DNA of 64,000 nt from Physcomitrium patens (GCF_000002425.4 NC_037257.1:17488206-17552205); one strand, 5' to 3'. Shown: positions 12,056 through 23,639, counted from the stretch's first letter. Program-made: numbers and translations. The notes: a model not told the origin generated them from the sequence alone.

Positions 12056-12059
12056 TATT

Positions 12060-12077
12060 TGGTGCTTCCACTGAGAG
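12060..12077 (+). other. I1 primer binding site
   Basis: Four bases after the LTR end the sequence reads TGGTGCTTCCACTGAGAG. It begins with TGG, complementary to the CCA end of a tRNA, and resembles the TGGTGCTTTCATTGAGAG type I associate with plant Ty3 elements. I cannot name the tRNA with confidence. Confidence 0.7.
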
Positions 12078-12111
12078 AGCCTTAAGGCACTAAAATTTTC
12101 AATAAGTTAGA

Positions 12112-14523
12112 ATGGGGGATCAAATTCCAGGGTTTGGATTACCAAGTGGAGTAGGTGCTCATGATTTATTCAGGGCATTTGCTCAATTTATGGAAGAAAG
12201 GCAACAGGTGCATGGGGAGGATAAGAATACCACCAAAGCTTTACAAGTAGTGGTGGATAAGGTTGAGAGGTTTGATGGGAGGAACATCACTAAGTTCCTC
12301 AGGGTTTATACATGTGAAATGGAAGTGCATCAGGTTTCAGAAGTAAAGATGATTTCTACCTTTGATTTGGCAGTGGTACCAGAAATCAGAGAGAGGGTGT
12401 AAGAGTTGCATACTGAGACTATATCATGGAAGAAATTTGAAGAACTCTTGAAAGATGAATTTTTTGAGGAGGATTCAGAAAGAATGACAAAACAAACTTT
12501 TTTGGATTGGATTGAGTAAAGGCCAGGGAATCAAATGGCTCCCAATGAATTAATCAGGGAATTTGAGGCTAAGTTTGGATACTTACCACGACAAGAGAGG
12601 CAGCTTTTGGAAACAAGGAAGAGTGGATTGTTTTTACAAGCAGCTGATGAACATTTGGAGGATAAGCTACTCTTTTATCTAGCAGACAAGACATCTGAGA
12701 GTGGTTTTACTAATGATTGGAAGCTAGTAAAAGAGACAGTGGGGCTTTTGGCTAGGCAACAAAAGATTAAGACTCGTGGATTATTACTAAGGTTGGAGCC
12801 AATGCCTGCATCTCAAAATCTAATGCCACCTCAAAACGGAATCAAGACTGTTAAGGATGGTACTCTTGAAGACCTAATTAAGGGCATACAGGACTTGAAG
12901 GTGGAAATGACTGAATTGAAGAAATCCCAGATGTCAAGCTCATCAAAGACAATTGAAGGCTCAAAGAGATTTATAGAAAGATGTATGTGGTGTGACAATC
13001 CATACCATAAGCGTGGTGAGTGTGATAGCTATAAGGCTGCAATCAAGGATGGTATTGTGTATTTCAAAGAGGGCAGGATAAGACTCAGAGGGTCAGATGA
13101 GCCTCTAAAGACTAATTTTGGGAAGGGTGGCATGAAAAAATTAGTAGAGGAGCAAACATCAAAGAATAGTACCATAAAAGGGGAAGGAGCTGAGTCTTAT
13201 TCTATTACAGTTGAACAAAAGGGAGTTAAGGCTGTTTCTTTGCCTACTAAAGGAATCATGATGAGGGGAGCTGAAGCTATCAGAAAGAAAACTGGGTGGA
13301 ATGATCCAGTTGATGCTATTAGCATTAAAGCATATTTGTGTGGAGACAAGCATGATGATGATATGCATGATGCTATGGTTGAGGAAAAAAGAGATAAAAC
13401 TATTCATGAAGAGGATGTTATTGAGCCTGAAAACAAGAGGAGGTCTCGAAGAAATAAAGAAGCTTCTAAGGAGCAAAAAACTGAGAAGGTATCTTCTTCT
13501 ACTCATCCTGGTAGTGCACCATTACCAAAAGAGTGGTGGGAGAAGGGCAAAGAAAAGGAGAAAGATACAAGCAAACCTAAAGGTAAAACTCCTGCTTATA
13601 AACTTCAATCTGAGATTGAATCATCTACAGATATGAAGAGTATTTTAGAGGAGAAGATCTTGAATGCAAAGATTGAATTCACTCTAAGAGAGGCTCTAGG
13701 CATAGCCAAGAAGGATTTTCATGAATTAATCATCAATGTGATAAAGAAGAAGAGGCAAATGACAGCAGAAGCTATTATGGTAGAGGCATTGGATACTCGG
13801 GTAAGTGTGGATGAAGAAGAAGAGATAGGACAGGTATTTACACAATTTGCAATGCCTGAAACTAGAAATAAGGTTGATATGGAAAACAAGGTTTCATTTA
13901 AACATGTTGAAGGTAAAAGAGAGCATCAAGTGGAATGCACACCTTTGGGATTTACAGGGATAAGGAAGGATGCACAAGAAGCAAGTGTTAATACTTGCTT
14001 CAAATGTGAAAATGAGGGAAGAGAGAGTAGTAGTTATTCAGTTCCTTATTGGACTAGAGCTACTACAGAAACATATGTAAGATTGGGGGACTTTAAAGAT
14101 CCAATTTTGGCCTTGGTTGATCATGGATCTGAAATCAACATCATGTCAAGGAAGATATATGAGAAGAATAAGTGGCCAATTGATATCAACCATGGTTGGG
14201 TAATCAGAGCTGCAAACAATCAACAAGGTGATTTACATGGAGCTTGTCCAGCTGTAAAGACTAGAATTGGAGATGTAGAAGTGGAGCAAAATTTCTTTGT
14301 GCAAAACTCTGCTACATATCCTGTAATACTTGGTCAACCTTGTATTACAGCTGCTAGAATGGAGACTAGAGTCTTGAATGATGGTTCACATTATGCCAGA
14401 ATTCGGAGTTGGGATGGGAGAAAAGCTGGGCAATTTATTACTGTGAAACCTATCCATGAGAGACAGAGAGAACAATTAAGAAGGATGCCCTTGGAGCCAG
14501 GAAATAACTTTGTGGATTTCTAA
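12112..14523 (+). pseudogene. I1 gag-protease, one frame with two in-frame stops
   Basis: A single frame from ATG 12112 to the stop at 14521, broken by TAA codons at 12400 and 12517; each is one C-to-T change from CAA. The N-terminal part has the capsid-like block VERFDGRNITKFLR, shared with B and I2. Numbered from the ATG at 12535, a zinc knuckle C-x2-C-x4-H-x4-C lies at residues 150-163. A lysine-rich linker follows, then the protease with ALVDHGSEIN (D529-H530-G531) and a YPVILGQPCITAARMET block near the end. The D-H-G triad in place of D-[ST]-G occurs in all three family members. The last 662 residues are open. Confidence 0.9.
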
Positions 14524-14549
14524 AAAGCACCCTTGTAAGATGGAGGCAC

Positions 14550-17500
14550 ATGGGTGCAAATGATTCATCTACAAACCCCAGTGTAGATAGTATGAGTTTT
14601 GGATTTTTGAACTTATCTAGTAATGGATTTGTGAGTGTTCAAAAGGTTAAAGATTTAGATTCTATAAATAAAAAAAGGGTAAAGAAACAAGAGAAGAACT
14701 TAAAAAGAGTGGGTTTAGTTTCAAGTGATGAAGCCATAGTTGGAGTAATAGAAGAAATAGGTTTGGAAGATGATTTGGTAAAGGTTTTGGAGAATCTGGC
14801 TATAAACATAGATGGAGATGCTATAGTAGAAATATATTCAAGAAGGACTTATGAAGGATTAGAAAGGATGGTAGCAAATGGTGGACTTGCTACAAACTAT
14901 GGGTTGAAGCATGAGGCTAGAGTACAAACTAAATATAAAACTGTGGCAAGAAAGGTAAAGCCTGTAGCTATACAATTACCAGTTGATAATATGGAGCATA
15001 TTAAACAAGCAGTTATGGAGCCAAGTCTAAGAGAGAGGCGTCGAATTGGACATCAATTTACACAAGAATCATTAGCTAAGTTGAAGATTGGAGGGGGTGA
15101 CTTCTTAACATCAACGGAGGAAGATATGTTTCAAGAAATGCTTATTAGACATGGTAAGGCATTTGCCTTAACTCCTGATGAAATTGGATGTGTGGATCCT
15201 AGTATTATAGTACCTATAGTAATCTTTACAGTGCCACATGTTCTATGGGATTTAAAGCCTATACCTATGCCTAGAGCTTTACTTCCAAAATTAATAGAAT
15301 TATTAAAAGAGAAGGTGAAGATGGGTATTTTGGAACCTTCAATTGCTCCCTATTCTAATAGATGGTTCACAGTACCCAAGAAGTCAGGGGCATTAAGGTT
15401 TATTCAGGATATGCAACCTGCAAATAGGGTGACTATTCGAAATATAGGATCAGGTCCCATAGTAGACGAAGTGGCTGAACAATTTGCAGGTCATGCCATT
15501 TATTCTATTGGAGACTTATATTCTGGATATGACCAATTTCAAATGGCTAAAGAGAGTAGAGATTTAACTACTATGAAGACTCCTTTGGGTTTAATGAAGA
15601 TGTGTACGCTACCTCAAGGTGCAACCAACTCATTGGCTCATATGCAAAATGCTATGAACCAAATATTAAAAGAATTTGTACCTGAGAAAACCATTCTATT
15701 TCTAGATGATATACCTATAAAAGGAGATAAAGAAGAAGACAAGGATGAGACTATGGAGGTTGAAGGTTGTAGAAAGTTTGTGAAGAAACATATTGAAGAT
15801 GTGGCTCAGATATTGGAGAGATTGGAGTCAGTTAATCTCACGTTATCTTTGGAGAAATCAAGCTTTGGAGTTGATGAGATTCTAGTGGTGGGGCACATGT
15901 GTGGCAGGTATGGTAGGAAACCAAACCCTGATAAGATTGATGCTATATCTAGAATTAAGGCTTGTAAAAATGTTACAGAAGCCAGAAGGTTTTTAGGAGC
16001 ATGTGTATTCTATCACATTTGGGTGCCACACTTTGCCCATATCTCAGAGCCACTATATAAGTTATTAAGGAAGGGTAAGAAATTTGTATGGGAAGAAGAA
16101 CAAGAAACAACTATGAAAAATCTAAAAAAAATGTTGAGTTCACCACCTGTGCTTAAACAAGTGGATTATCAATGTGAAAGACCAGTAGATGTAACAGTGG
16201 ATACAAGCCCTATAGCAATTGGATGGGCTATTGGACAAAATGATGTAGAGGGAAGAAGATTTGCTATAAGGTTTCGAGCTAGGGTTCTTAGAAAGAGACA
16301 AAGGGCTTATCCACAAGTTAAAAGAGAGCTTTGGGGAGCGCTTACAGCATTAAAGGCTGAGAGGAATTATTTGATTGGAGCAAGTATGGTTTTGGAAAAA
16401 GATTGTTTGCCATTACTTGGAATGATAATTAACTGTACTACTCCAGATATTGCCATGCTAAGATGGATAGCCTATATAAGGACATTAAACCCTGTTTTGG
16501 TACATATTACTGGTAAAGAGAACTTGGTGGCAGATATGTTGTCCAGAGCTAGATATACATTTGAAGAAGAGATGATGGCATATGAAAGAGGTGAAGATGA
16601 AGAAGAGAAGAATTATGGAAGTTCATTTGCTACTGGTGGAATAGATTTTGGTGACAAGGTTCAAAATTTCTATGAAGGTACGTATGAAGGTAAGTTGAAG
16701 GATATTGGAATTTATTTAAGCACAATGAAAAAACAAGAAGGGTGGATGGATAAAACCTTCAAAGATATTAGACACCAATCCTATGGTTATATACTCAGGG
16801 ATGGATTTCTATGGAAGAGGCCAAAAAGAGGTGACAAAATCCCATTGAGAGTTACAGGAGATCTTGAAACTAAAATTAAGATTTTAAGAGAATATCATGA
16901 TACACTTTGGGCAGGACATAGAGGAGTTTGGGCCACATATACTAAGATCAAAGAAAGGTATTGGTGGAAGGGTTTATACAAAGATGTAGAAGACTTTGTG
17001 AGTTCATGCACAGAGTGCCAACTACAATCTAAGGTTAGGTATAGAGATGGATTACATCCTACTTATGCACCTTCTATACATTTTCAATGGGTAATTGATT
17101 TGGTAGCTATGCCTTCAGGATTATGGGATATGAAATATTTGGTTTTAGCAAGAGAAGAGTTATCAAACTATGTTGAAGGAAAGGCTTTGAGAACCAAGAC
17201 CACGGAAGCAATATGCAGGTTTATATTAGAAGACATCTTCAACAGATATGGCTATATTGGAAGAATGAGAGCTGATAGAAGAGAATTGGATGCCATAGAA
17301 GCAAGAGATTTTTTCAAAAGGTATGGAGTTCAATTGAAGTTGACTACTTCTTATAATCCTGAAGCCAATGGAAAGAGTGAAAGAGGTCATCCTCCAATCA
17401 TTTATGCATTGGTTAAGGCATGTAAGGGTAAATCAATTCAATGGCCTAAACTGCTTCTATTTGCTTTATGGGCTGATAGAACTACTCATAGTACTGTCAT

Positions 17501-18068
17501 TGGTTATATGCCTATGGAATTAATGCTAGGACAAAAACCTATAATGCATGCTGAAGCAACCTATCCTACATGGATGTTTTTGTCTTGGGAAGATAACATT
17601 AATAGAGAAAGGTTATTAGAGCTTCGAATCCAACAGTTAAGAAGATTACTTGAGGACCTACAAATTGCAGCTGAGAGGTTAAAAAAAGCAAGATTGAAAA
17701 ATAAAGAGAGGTTTGATAAGACTCATAGGTTAAGGCCTAAACCTATAGAGATTGGAGATTGGGTTCTAGTTTTTGATAGCAGCCTTGAGCATCAACATAG
17801 TACTGTAAAGAAATTTGCAAAAAAATGGTTTGGACCATATGTGGTGGTTATAGTCCATGATAATGCCACATATACCTTATGTGAGTTAGATGGAGCTATC
17901 ATTAGAATTCCAATAGCAGGGAAGAGGGTGAAGGCTTTCAAAAGAAGAGATGGGCGGTTTCAAATAGAAGATCTTGAAGAATTCTTATGTCAATATTTGG
18001 ACCAAGAACATGAAGAAGAAGACTCTATGAGTGATTCCAAGAAGTCTCAAAAGGATGAAGAAGAGTAG
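14550..18068 (+). CDS. I1 pol: reverse transcriptase, RNase H, integrase (1172 aa, intact)
   Basis: The frame is open from 14508, overlapping the gag-protease end by 16 bases in the -1 frame; 14550 is the first ATG. Residues 225-450 are reverse transcriptase, with GDLYSGYDQF (D322), LPQGATNS and the catalytic box F384-L-D-D387 in place of Y-x-D-D. RNase H follows with D551, E593 and D662. Integrase has a zinc site H783, H790, C820, C823 and a core D850, D909, E944. The second core block reads ADRREL where I2 has DRGEL. A WFGPY module sits at 1093-1097, then an acidic tail; there is no chromodomain. The sequence resembles basidiomycete Ty3 elements as I remember them (DD.P.KG after the catalytic box). 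Confidence 0.95.
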   Translation: MGANDSSTNPSVDSMSFGFLNLSSNGFVSVQKVKDLDSINKKRVKKQEKNLKRVGLVSSDEAIVGVIEEIGLEDDLVKVLENLAINIDGDAIVEIYSRRTYEGLERMVANGGLATNYGLKHEARVQTKYKTVARKVKPVAIQLPVDNMEHIKQAVMEPSLRERRRIGHQFTQESLAKLKIGGGDFLTSTEEDMFQEMLIRHGKAFALTPDEIGCVDPSIIVPIVIFTVPHVLWDLKPIPMPRALLPKLIELLKEKVKMGILEPSIAPYSNRWFTVPKKSGALRFIQDMQPANRVTIRNIGSGPIVDEVAEQFAGHAIYSIGDLYSGYDQFQMAKESRDLTTMKTPLGLMKMCTLPQGATNSLAHMQNAMNQILKEFVPEKTILFLDDIPIKGDKEEDKDETMEVEGCRKFVKKHIEDVAQILERLESVNLTLSLEKSSFGVDEILVVGHMCGRYGRKPNPDKIDAISRIKACKNVTEARRFLGACVFYHIWVPHFAHISEPLYKLLRKGKKFVWEEEQETTMKNLKKMLSSPPVLKQVDYQCERPVDVTVDTSPIAIGWAIGQNDVEGRRFAIRFRARVLRKRQRAYPQVKRELWGALTALKAERNYLIGASMVLEKDCLPLLGMIINCTTPDIAMLRWIAYIRTLNPVLVHITGKENLVADMLSRARYTFEEEMMAYERGEDEEEKNYGSSFATGGIDFGDKVQNFYEGTYEGKLKDIGIYLSTMKKQEGWMDKTFKDIRHQSYGYILRDGFLWKRPKRGDKIPLRVTGDLETKIKILREYHDTLWAGHRGVWATYTKIKERYWWKGLYKDVEDFVSSCTECQLQSKVRYRDGLHPTYAPSIHFQWVIDLVAMPSGLWDMKYLVLAREELSNYVEGKALRTKTTEAICRFILEDIFNRYGYIGRMRADRRELDAIEARDFFKRYGVQLKLTTSYNPEANGKSERGHPPIIYALVKACKGKSIQWPKLLLFALWADRTTHSTVIGYMPMELMLGQKPIMHAEATYPTWMFLSWEDNINRERLLELRIQQLRRLLEDLQIAAERLKKARLKNKERFDKTHRLRPKPIEIGDWVLVFDSSLEHQHSTVKKFAKKWFGPYVVVIVHDNATYTLCELDGAIIRIPIAGKRVKAFKRRDGRFQIEDLEEFLCQYLDQEHEEEDSMSDSKKSQKDEEE

Positions 18069-18097
18069 TATGTGGCACATACCTGAGGATGTGCAGG

Positions 18098-18112
18098 TTT
18101 GGAGGAGGTGGA
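18098..18112 (+). other. I1 polypurine tract
   Basis: The run ttggaggaggtgga touches the 3' LTR start TGTCG. I2 (cagagggggtgga) and B (aaaagaggtgga) have the matching tract, all ending in gtgga. Confidence 0.85.
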
Positions 18113-19361
18113 TGTCGTACTGTAATTACTTACAGTATATAAAAATTAGTGAAAACATGTAATATGTTTATAAGTCTTAATGTGAGTTAGAATAGTTAGT
18201 ATGTTAATTTAAAATGAATTGAAATAAGAAAAATTATTTAGAAGTTAATCTAGTTTGATTATAGAGTTTATATTATATAGGATTTAGATAGTTAGTATAA
18301 AGATTAAGGGAAGGGAGGAGTTAAAAGATGAAAATATAACTAGAAGGAGGCTTATTGGGAAGGATGAAAGTAAGGTATGGTTGGATGAAGGCAAGGGGTG
18401 AAGAACTTCATCCCTATTGGTCGAATACCATGCCCAATGGGCTTTGAGGAGGCTGTCCGAGGCCATATTAGGAATTAGGGTTCCTCTTTCGAGGCATTCG
18501 AGCTTTTGAGGCTAGGGTCAGAAGGTTTAGGGTTTTGGGTATAATTTGGATGAAGATTTTGTGTGATTTCGAGTTTTTATGGAAAAGATATGAATGTTCA
18601 AAGATAAGGTGTCAATTTCGTACCTACTGTCACTTCTTTTGGGCATCACATACGAATACGGAGAGCAACAGAAGATCGGCGACTGGACTTGAAGGGAGCA
18701 TTTTCTCGGCTACACATTCTACTTACTGTATAGTGAATTCTAAGATTGGGTGAAGGAGTTATGAGGCGTTGAAGACAGCACTTGTAATTTGAAGGCAGTA
18801 AGTATATCGTTTTGTTGCTAGTTATGGGTGAAGCCATATCTTGAGTTTCTGGACGAATTTTTGGCTCAAAATTTCCACAAGTGTGTATAATTGGGTTAAA
18901 AAGCTTTAAATCAAAGTTTCATAGTATTTGAATAATTACTTTGTGAGATATGAAAGAAGTTGTACACGGGTGTAAAAAAGCTAGGGTTTGAAGCTACAGT
19001 TAGAGTTTTCAAGATATCACAAGATCCAAGACGAATTTACGGTTGAATTTTGGTGTGGTAGTTGCCAAAGATATATCAGTACTCCATGTAAAATTTGGAG
19101 TTGTTTAGACGGTTAGATCGTAAGTTATGAGCTGTTGAACTTCGGGAAAAATTCCTCATAAGGATATATAAGTTTTTTATAACACCTTATCAAGTATTTT
19201 GGTGTTCTTTGGATTTTAAGGCTTGTATATTGATGTAATTGCTCCAAAGGAGAGGAGTTTATATATATAAAATTGTTGCCCTTATATTTCAAACTTGATT
19301 GAGTATTTAGTGACAACCAGAAGCCCAGCGCTTTCTTGAGGCAAACTCTCTCTACCCGACA
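18113..19361 (+). repeat. I1 3' LTR (1249 bp)
   Basis: Colinear with 10806-12055 and almost identical. Starts TGTCGTACTGTAATTAC and ends CTCTCTACCCGACA, followed by the target duplication ACGT. Confidence 0.95.
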
Positions 19362-21161
19362 ACGTGTCAACATCGTATGCTCCACCAACGTTATCGAATC
19401 AAGTATCTTTCATACCAACGGGACAACCAAGATCATTTTCTAACCCTACATGGAACAAGCTTAGTAGGTACATACCGGTGGAGACACCCAATATGCCTAA
19501 TGGAGGTACAAGAAGACCACTTCGTTGTTTCCGTTGTAGACAGATTAGTCATTATGCTAGTGAATGTCTCAATCCCAGAGCTAGTGATAATTATGCGCCA
19601 GTGTGTGGGAATAGTAAACAATCAGGGCATACTTATCAGCAATGTCATGCTCCATTCAATTCAATAATCGAGATCAGTAGATCCAAAGCCAAAGAAAAAT
19701 TAAAGAAATAAATCAAGGTCCTCAAGATTCTCCGATTAATCAGGTGGAATGTGTCTAAGCCGTTCTTACCAAGAGTCTGCAAAAAGATAAAAAAGACCAA
19801 TTTAATATTCGAGTGAGTCTGATGTGAAGGGCCAACTTGACCCAATTACGGGGACATCCAATTCAGGTCTTGTTATGGGCCTCTTACCCAGTATGAGACC
19901 TGACTCAGTTGGGCAACCCAATGAGGTCTCGAATACAAAGGCTTCAGTTCTATTTCAAGTTGTTCCATTCTTTATGCCGTTCGGGAGAAACGTCCTTTCT
20001 GTGGAAAAATCCTCTTAGAGGCAAGAATTCCATGGAAGCATGGTATGCTGTTCCAATTCCAAATCCATAGCAAAAGAATAGTGGACCTCATGGAGTTAAA
20101 GGAAAAAAAAGAAAAAAAAGATGGTATTCGGAAATCAAGATTTTTAGAGTCAAAGAGCTAACTTTAAGCTCATTCAAAAGGTGTAAGACTTAGTTTCATA
20201 GCATTTGGAAGGATTTTGCAATCATTGCTCAAAGTCAGTGTTTGTATTGGTGAATTGGATTTTTTTGCAATAAAATTAAGGCTAGTACTCTTGATTGTTT
20301 TGTAAAAATTAAAAAAACATCTGTGCTTGAAATTTTAGAGGTATCTAGATGGTTGAGTATGCCCAGTGCTTGCAAAAATTTGTATTAATCTAACGGTATG
20401 GATAGAGGATATTTGATCATTAGTGTAAAGAGGTATCAAAAGTCGGGATATTGAGGTCGTTTAGAGTTTCTGTAATATCTGGAGATCTATCAGCTAGAAT
20501 AAGGTGAATTTTGATGTGATAAGTCGAGACTTAAAGGCGGAGCTACAAACAAGGTTTGAATGAAAATTAACTGTTGGAAAAGGAGAAATTGCAAGTTAAG
20601 GTTCATCATCAACTTTTTAGGCGGTGGTTAAGGAACATCTCTGTGGATTTATGACGTTTTCTTGCAATCTGTAACTTAGATTGGATTAAAACTTCTTAAA
20701 AATTTAGAAGACTTATAAAGATATTAGCGATAGAAGTTTTATAACAATCGGATGATCAGATTGAGAATTAGAGCTTGTCGAAGCTTGTTGTCTAGGATTA
20801 GGGTTTAAAAATTAAAAAATTAAAAATAAAATAAAATAAAATAATAAATAATAAATAAATAAAATATATATATATATAAAAATATAAATAATAATACTAA
20901 TAATAATAATATTGATAAAAATAAAATAAAATGGAACTAACAAATAATAGAAAAATTTGTGCTTATAATATCTCAAAGTTATTAAAAATAGTGCTTCTAA
21001 GCACTTTGTATTAAAAGTAAGCTTTTACATTGAAATCCAAAATATTTTATATTTAGATGGTTGAAATCCACTAGACTACTCGGATACTTGCAAAACATCA
21101 TTTCATCTTCAACAACCAGATGCCGAGTGTGTTTTCAAGCATAGTAGCATATAATACAAAA
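19362..21161 (+). repeat. B 5' LTR, second segment
   Basis: Continues the LTR of B after I1 and is colinear with 42199-43897. The first 350 bp carry a zinc-knuckle reading frame. From about 19800 the LTR aligns with that of I2 (acccaattacggg, caagttgttccattctttatg, and an end matching aagcacgtaatacgaca, here decayed to atagcatataatacaaaa). A simple AT-rich stretch (20815-20930) is also in the other copy. It ends just before the primer site at 21162. Confidence 0.85.
19364..19711 (+). pseudogene. Double zinc-knuckle reading frame inside the LTR of B
   Basis: A 115-residue open stretch: a proline/serine-rich start (PPTLSNQVSFIPTGQPRSF), then RCFRCRQISHYASEC (a perfect C-x2-C-x4-H-x4-C knuckle). 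After a 16-residue spacer comes VCGNSKQSGHTYQQC, a second knuckle with its second Cys replaced by Ser. Arrays of this type bind nucleic acid in retroelement gag and cellular proteins. The same frame is in the 3' LTR at 42201-42389 (RCRQISHYASECPNP). An ATG-initiated upstream part (10750-10805, and 35903-36072 in the other LTR) lies in a different frame, so at least one indel separates them. I infer an ancestral protein of 150 residues or more. Confidence 0.75.
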
Positions 21162-21185
21162 TAAGTGGTGAACTCGACATAAAAT
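21162..21185 (+). other. B primer binding site
   Basis: The LTR end is followed by TAAGTGGTGAACTCGACATAA, matching TAAGTGGTGATCCCGACGTGA in I2. The TGG at 21166 is the presumed complement of a tRNA CCA end. The tRNA is not identified. Confidence 0.7.
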
Positions 21186-21232
21186 GCTTGAGGTCGGAGG
21201 TATTGGAAGCCGTTTATTTTTATTTTTATTTT

Positions 21233-23618
21233 ATGAAGAACAAGAATAAAAATTTTAAAGGAGCTTTGGGAGAAGCTTCAAGTGGAGCTTCTAGTGGAGT
21301 TTCTTCTAAAGGACAAGGTATGTACATGGGTCCGTCCATTGCTAGCATGTTTCAAGCCTTATCATTATCTATGCAGCAACAGCAAAGCAATGATCTCAAA
21401 GAAGCTTTAGCAACCAAAGCATTGCAAGCAATGGTTAATAAAATTGATCAATTTGATGGAAGGCATATTTCAAAGTATTTACGATGTTATATTTGGAAAA
21501 TGGAATTAAATCCGATTTCTGAGAAGAAGATGGTTGAATTATTTGGACTTGCCTCGATACCGGAAATAAGAGAGCATATTACCTCAATTATGGAGCATTA
21601 TGGAAATTCATGTGTTGTTTTCTCACATGCATTTAAAGACAAATATTTCTTGGAGGATACTGATCGTGTTACTAAGAAATTATTTTTAGAATAGATTGAG
21701 TGGCTTCATAAGAATTTGCAAGCAACAGAGCTACTAAAAGAATTTGAGAGGTAATATTCTCAATTATCAAAGGTAGAAAAATTGACATTAGAGTCGAAGA
21801 TCATTGAATTATTTTTTCAAGCTACTGATAGAGAATTACAAGGGAAATTGGAGTTGCTTCTTGAAGACAAAGAAGAAGAAGAAGGATTGACAACAAAGAG
21901 GAAAAATGTTGAAAATGTGGTGGAATTGCTTGTAAAAAGAGAAAGGAGGAAGGATAGGAATAATATTCCAAAATCAATATAAGCACCTAAAATTCCAGTA
22001 CAAACAATACGACCAACAATGCCTACTATTCAACCTTCAATATCTTTATCAAAAAAATGAGATATGGAGATTGAAGAAATTATACGTGGATTGCGAGATC
22101 TTCAAATCAAATTTACAAGACTTGAAGAAAATACTTCTACAAACAATTTGAAAAATGTTTCAAAACAAGGATATATACAAAGATATATTTGGTGTGATGA
22201 CTCTTCACATACTAGGAAGGATTACAATGAATTTAATAGTATGATGCAGTAAGGAGTTATTTACTGAAAAGATGGAAAAATTGCATTAAAAGATACAGAG
22301 AATCTCCTCTAAACCAATTTTGGCAAAGGAGGTATGAGAGCATTAATTCAAGATTATTTAATAGAACATGGAATAGCAACACAAGAGAGTGAAAGTTATG
22401 GTGCTAGAGTAGATAATGACTTTGGTGGAAGTATAGAAACTAGTGAATTTTGAACTTCTGCCATTTCTACAATGCAAAAAAGGAAAAATACCTCAGGAAG
22501 TGTTATTGAAGACTGAAGCTACAATATGAGATGCGACAGGTTGAGAAGATCTTGTTGACTCTCTTTCAGTTCATGCATATATTGCTAAGAGCCAATATGA
22601 AGCTTTGATGGAAGAAAAGAGATGAGGAAATTTTGATGATATAAGAGAAGAAAATTCTTCTAAGAGGCAGACTCGAGGAAACGAGGCTCGTGAGGCGGTT
22701 TCACAAGAATTGCCTATAAAGGATATTTCAGCATCATTAGAAGAAAAAATAAAGGAGAAAAAAGATAAGGACAAATCAATTGCTTATAAGCTACTTTTTG
22801 ATATTGAAGTGGCAACAAATTTAAAAGGGATGTTGAAAGAACATATATTAAATGCTAAGGTAGAATTCACATTGAAAGAGATTTTGGGAATTGCAAAGAA
22901 GAAATTTCATGATATTATCATTGACAACATTAAGCAAAAGAGGCAATTAATGGACGAAGCTGGAATGAGTCATGCTATTAATGTAAAATTATATAAAGAT
23001 GAAGAAGAGGTTGATAATGATTACAAGCAATCAATAAATAAAAAGAATGGATATAATCAACCAATACGTTTCAAAAATTATAATGATAAGAAAATGGAAG
23101 CTTCAAGCCATTATACTCGAAAATATTATGCAAAGGTAACTATTGAAGTATTGGTGAAAGTAGGAGATATAGAAGAACCAATAGTTGCTTTAGTCGACCA
23201 TGGTTTTGAAACAATTCTTATATCTAAGGATCTTTATAAGAAGCAAAAATGGCCCATTGATACGGAACATGGATGGGTAATATGAGCAGCTAATAACATA
23301 GGAGGCAAATTATATGGAGCTTGTCTAGATGTCAAAATTTGGATTGGAGATGTTGTGACAAAACAACATTTTTTTGTTCAAGATACAATGTCTTATCTAT
23401 TGATTTTATGACAACCTTATATTATGTCAATACATATAGAAATAAAAGTATTTGATGATGGTTTTGCATATGCAAGGGTACGTAGTGAAGATGGAAGGAA
23501 AGTTGTACAATTTCTAATAGTACCTCCTAATCATGAACGAAGTTGAGATAGGTTGAGGGAGAAACCATTGCCAAGGATTGTTGAAGAATTTAAGGATTTT
23601 GAGAAAGTACCACTATAA
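21233..23618 (+). pseudogene. B gag-protease
   Basis: From ATG 21233 it is colinear with the I2 gag-protease (KNKNFKG, MQQQQSNDLKEALATKALQAM, IDQFDGRHISKYLR). Open pieces at 21233-21691, 21782-21982, 22064-22252 and 22710-23285 are separated by stops, nearly all explained by C-to-T or G-to-A. The zinc knuckle reads RYIWCDDSSHTRKDY, with the first and fourth Cys lost. The protease block reads ALVDHGFET, so D-H-G is kept. Confidence 0.9.
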
Positions 23619-23639
23619 AGCGGAATTATGGAGGTACAA

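Larger units (their letters stand above)
10806..19361 (+). mobile_element. I1: young Ty3/gypsy element with near-identical LTRs
   Basis: An 8556-bp element with LTRs 10806-12055 and 18113-19361, termini TGTCG/CGACA and a 4-bp target duplication ACGT (10802-10805 and 19362-19365). Between the LTRs lie a primer site, gag-protease (12112-14523), pol (14550-18068) and a polypurine tract. By eye the LTRs differ at only three substitutions and one small indel over 1250 bp, so insertion is recent. It is the best preserved element of the window, but gag has two stop codons, so it would need gag from another copy. Confidence 0.95.

Noticed and set aside
13159..13506. Minus-strand frame of 115 residues
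   Set aside because: Shadow of the I1 gag-protease lysine-rich linker.
17721..18068. Chromodomain at the I1 integrase end
   Set aside because: After the WFGPY module the sequence is basic, then acidic, without the aromatic cage or helix pattern found in D.
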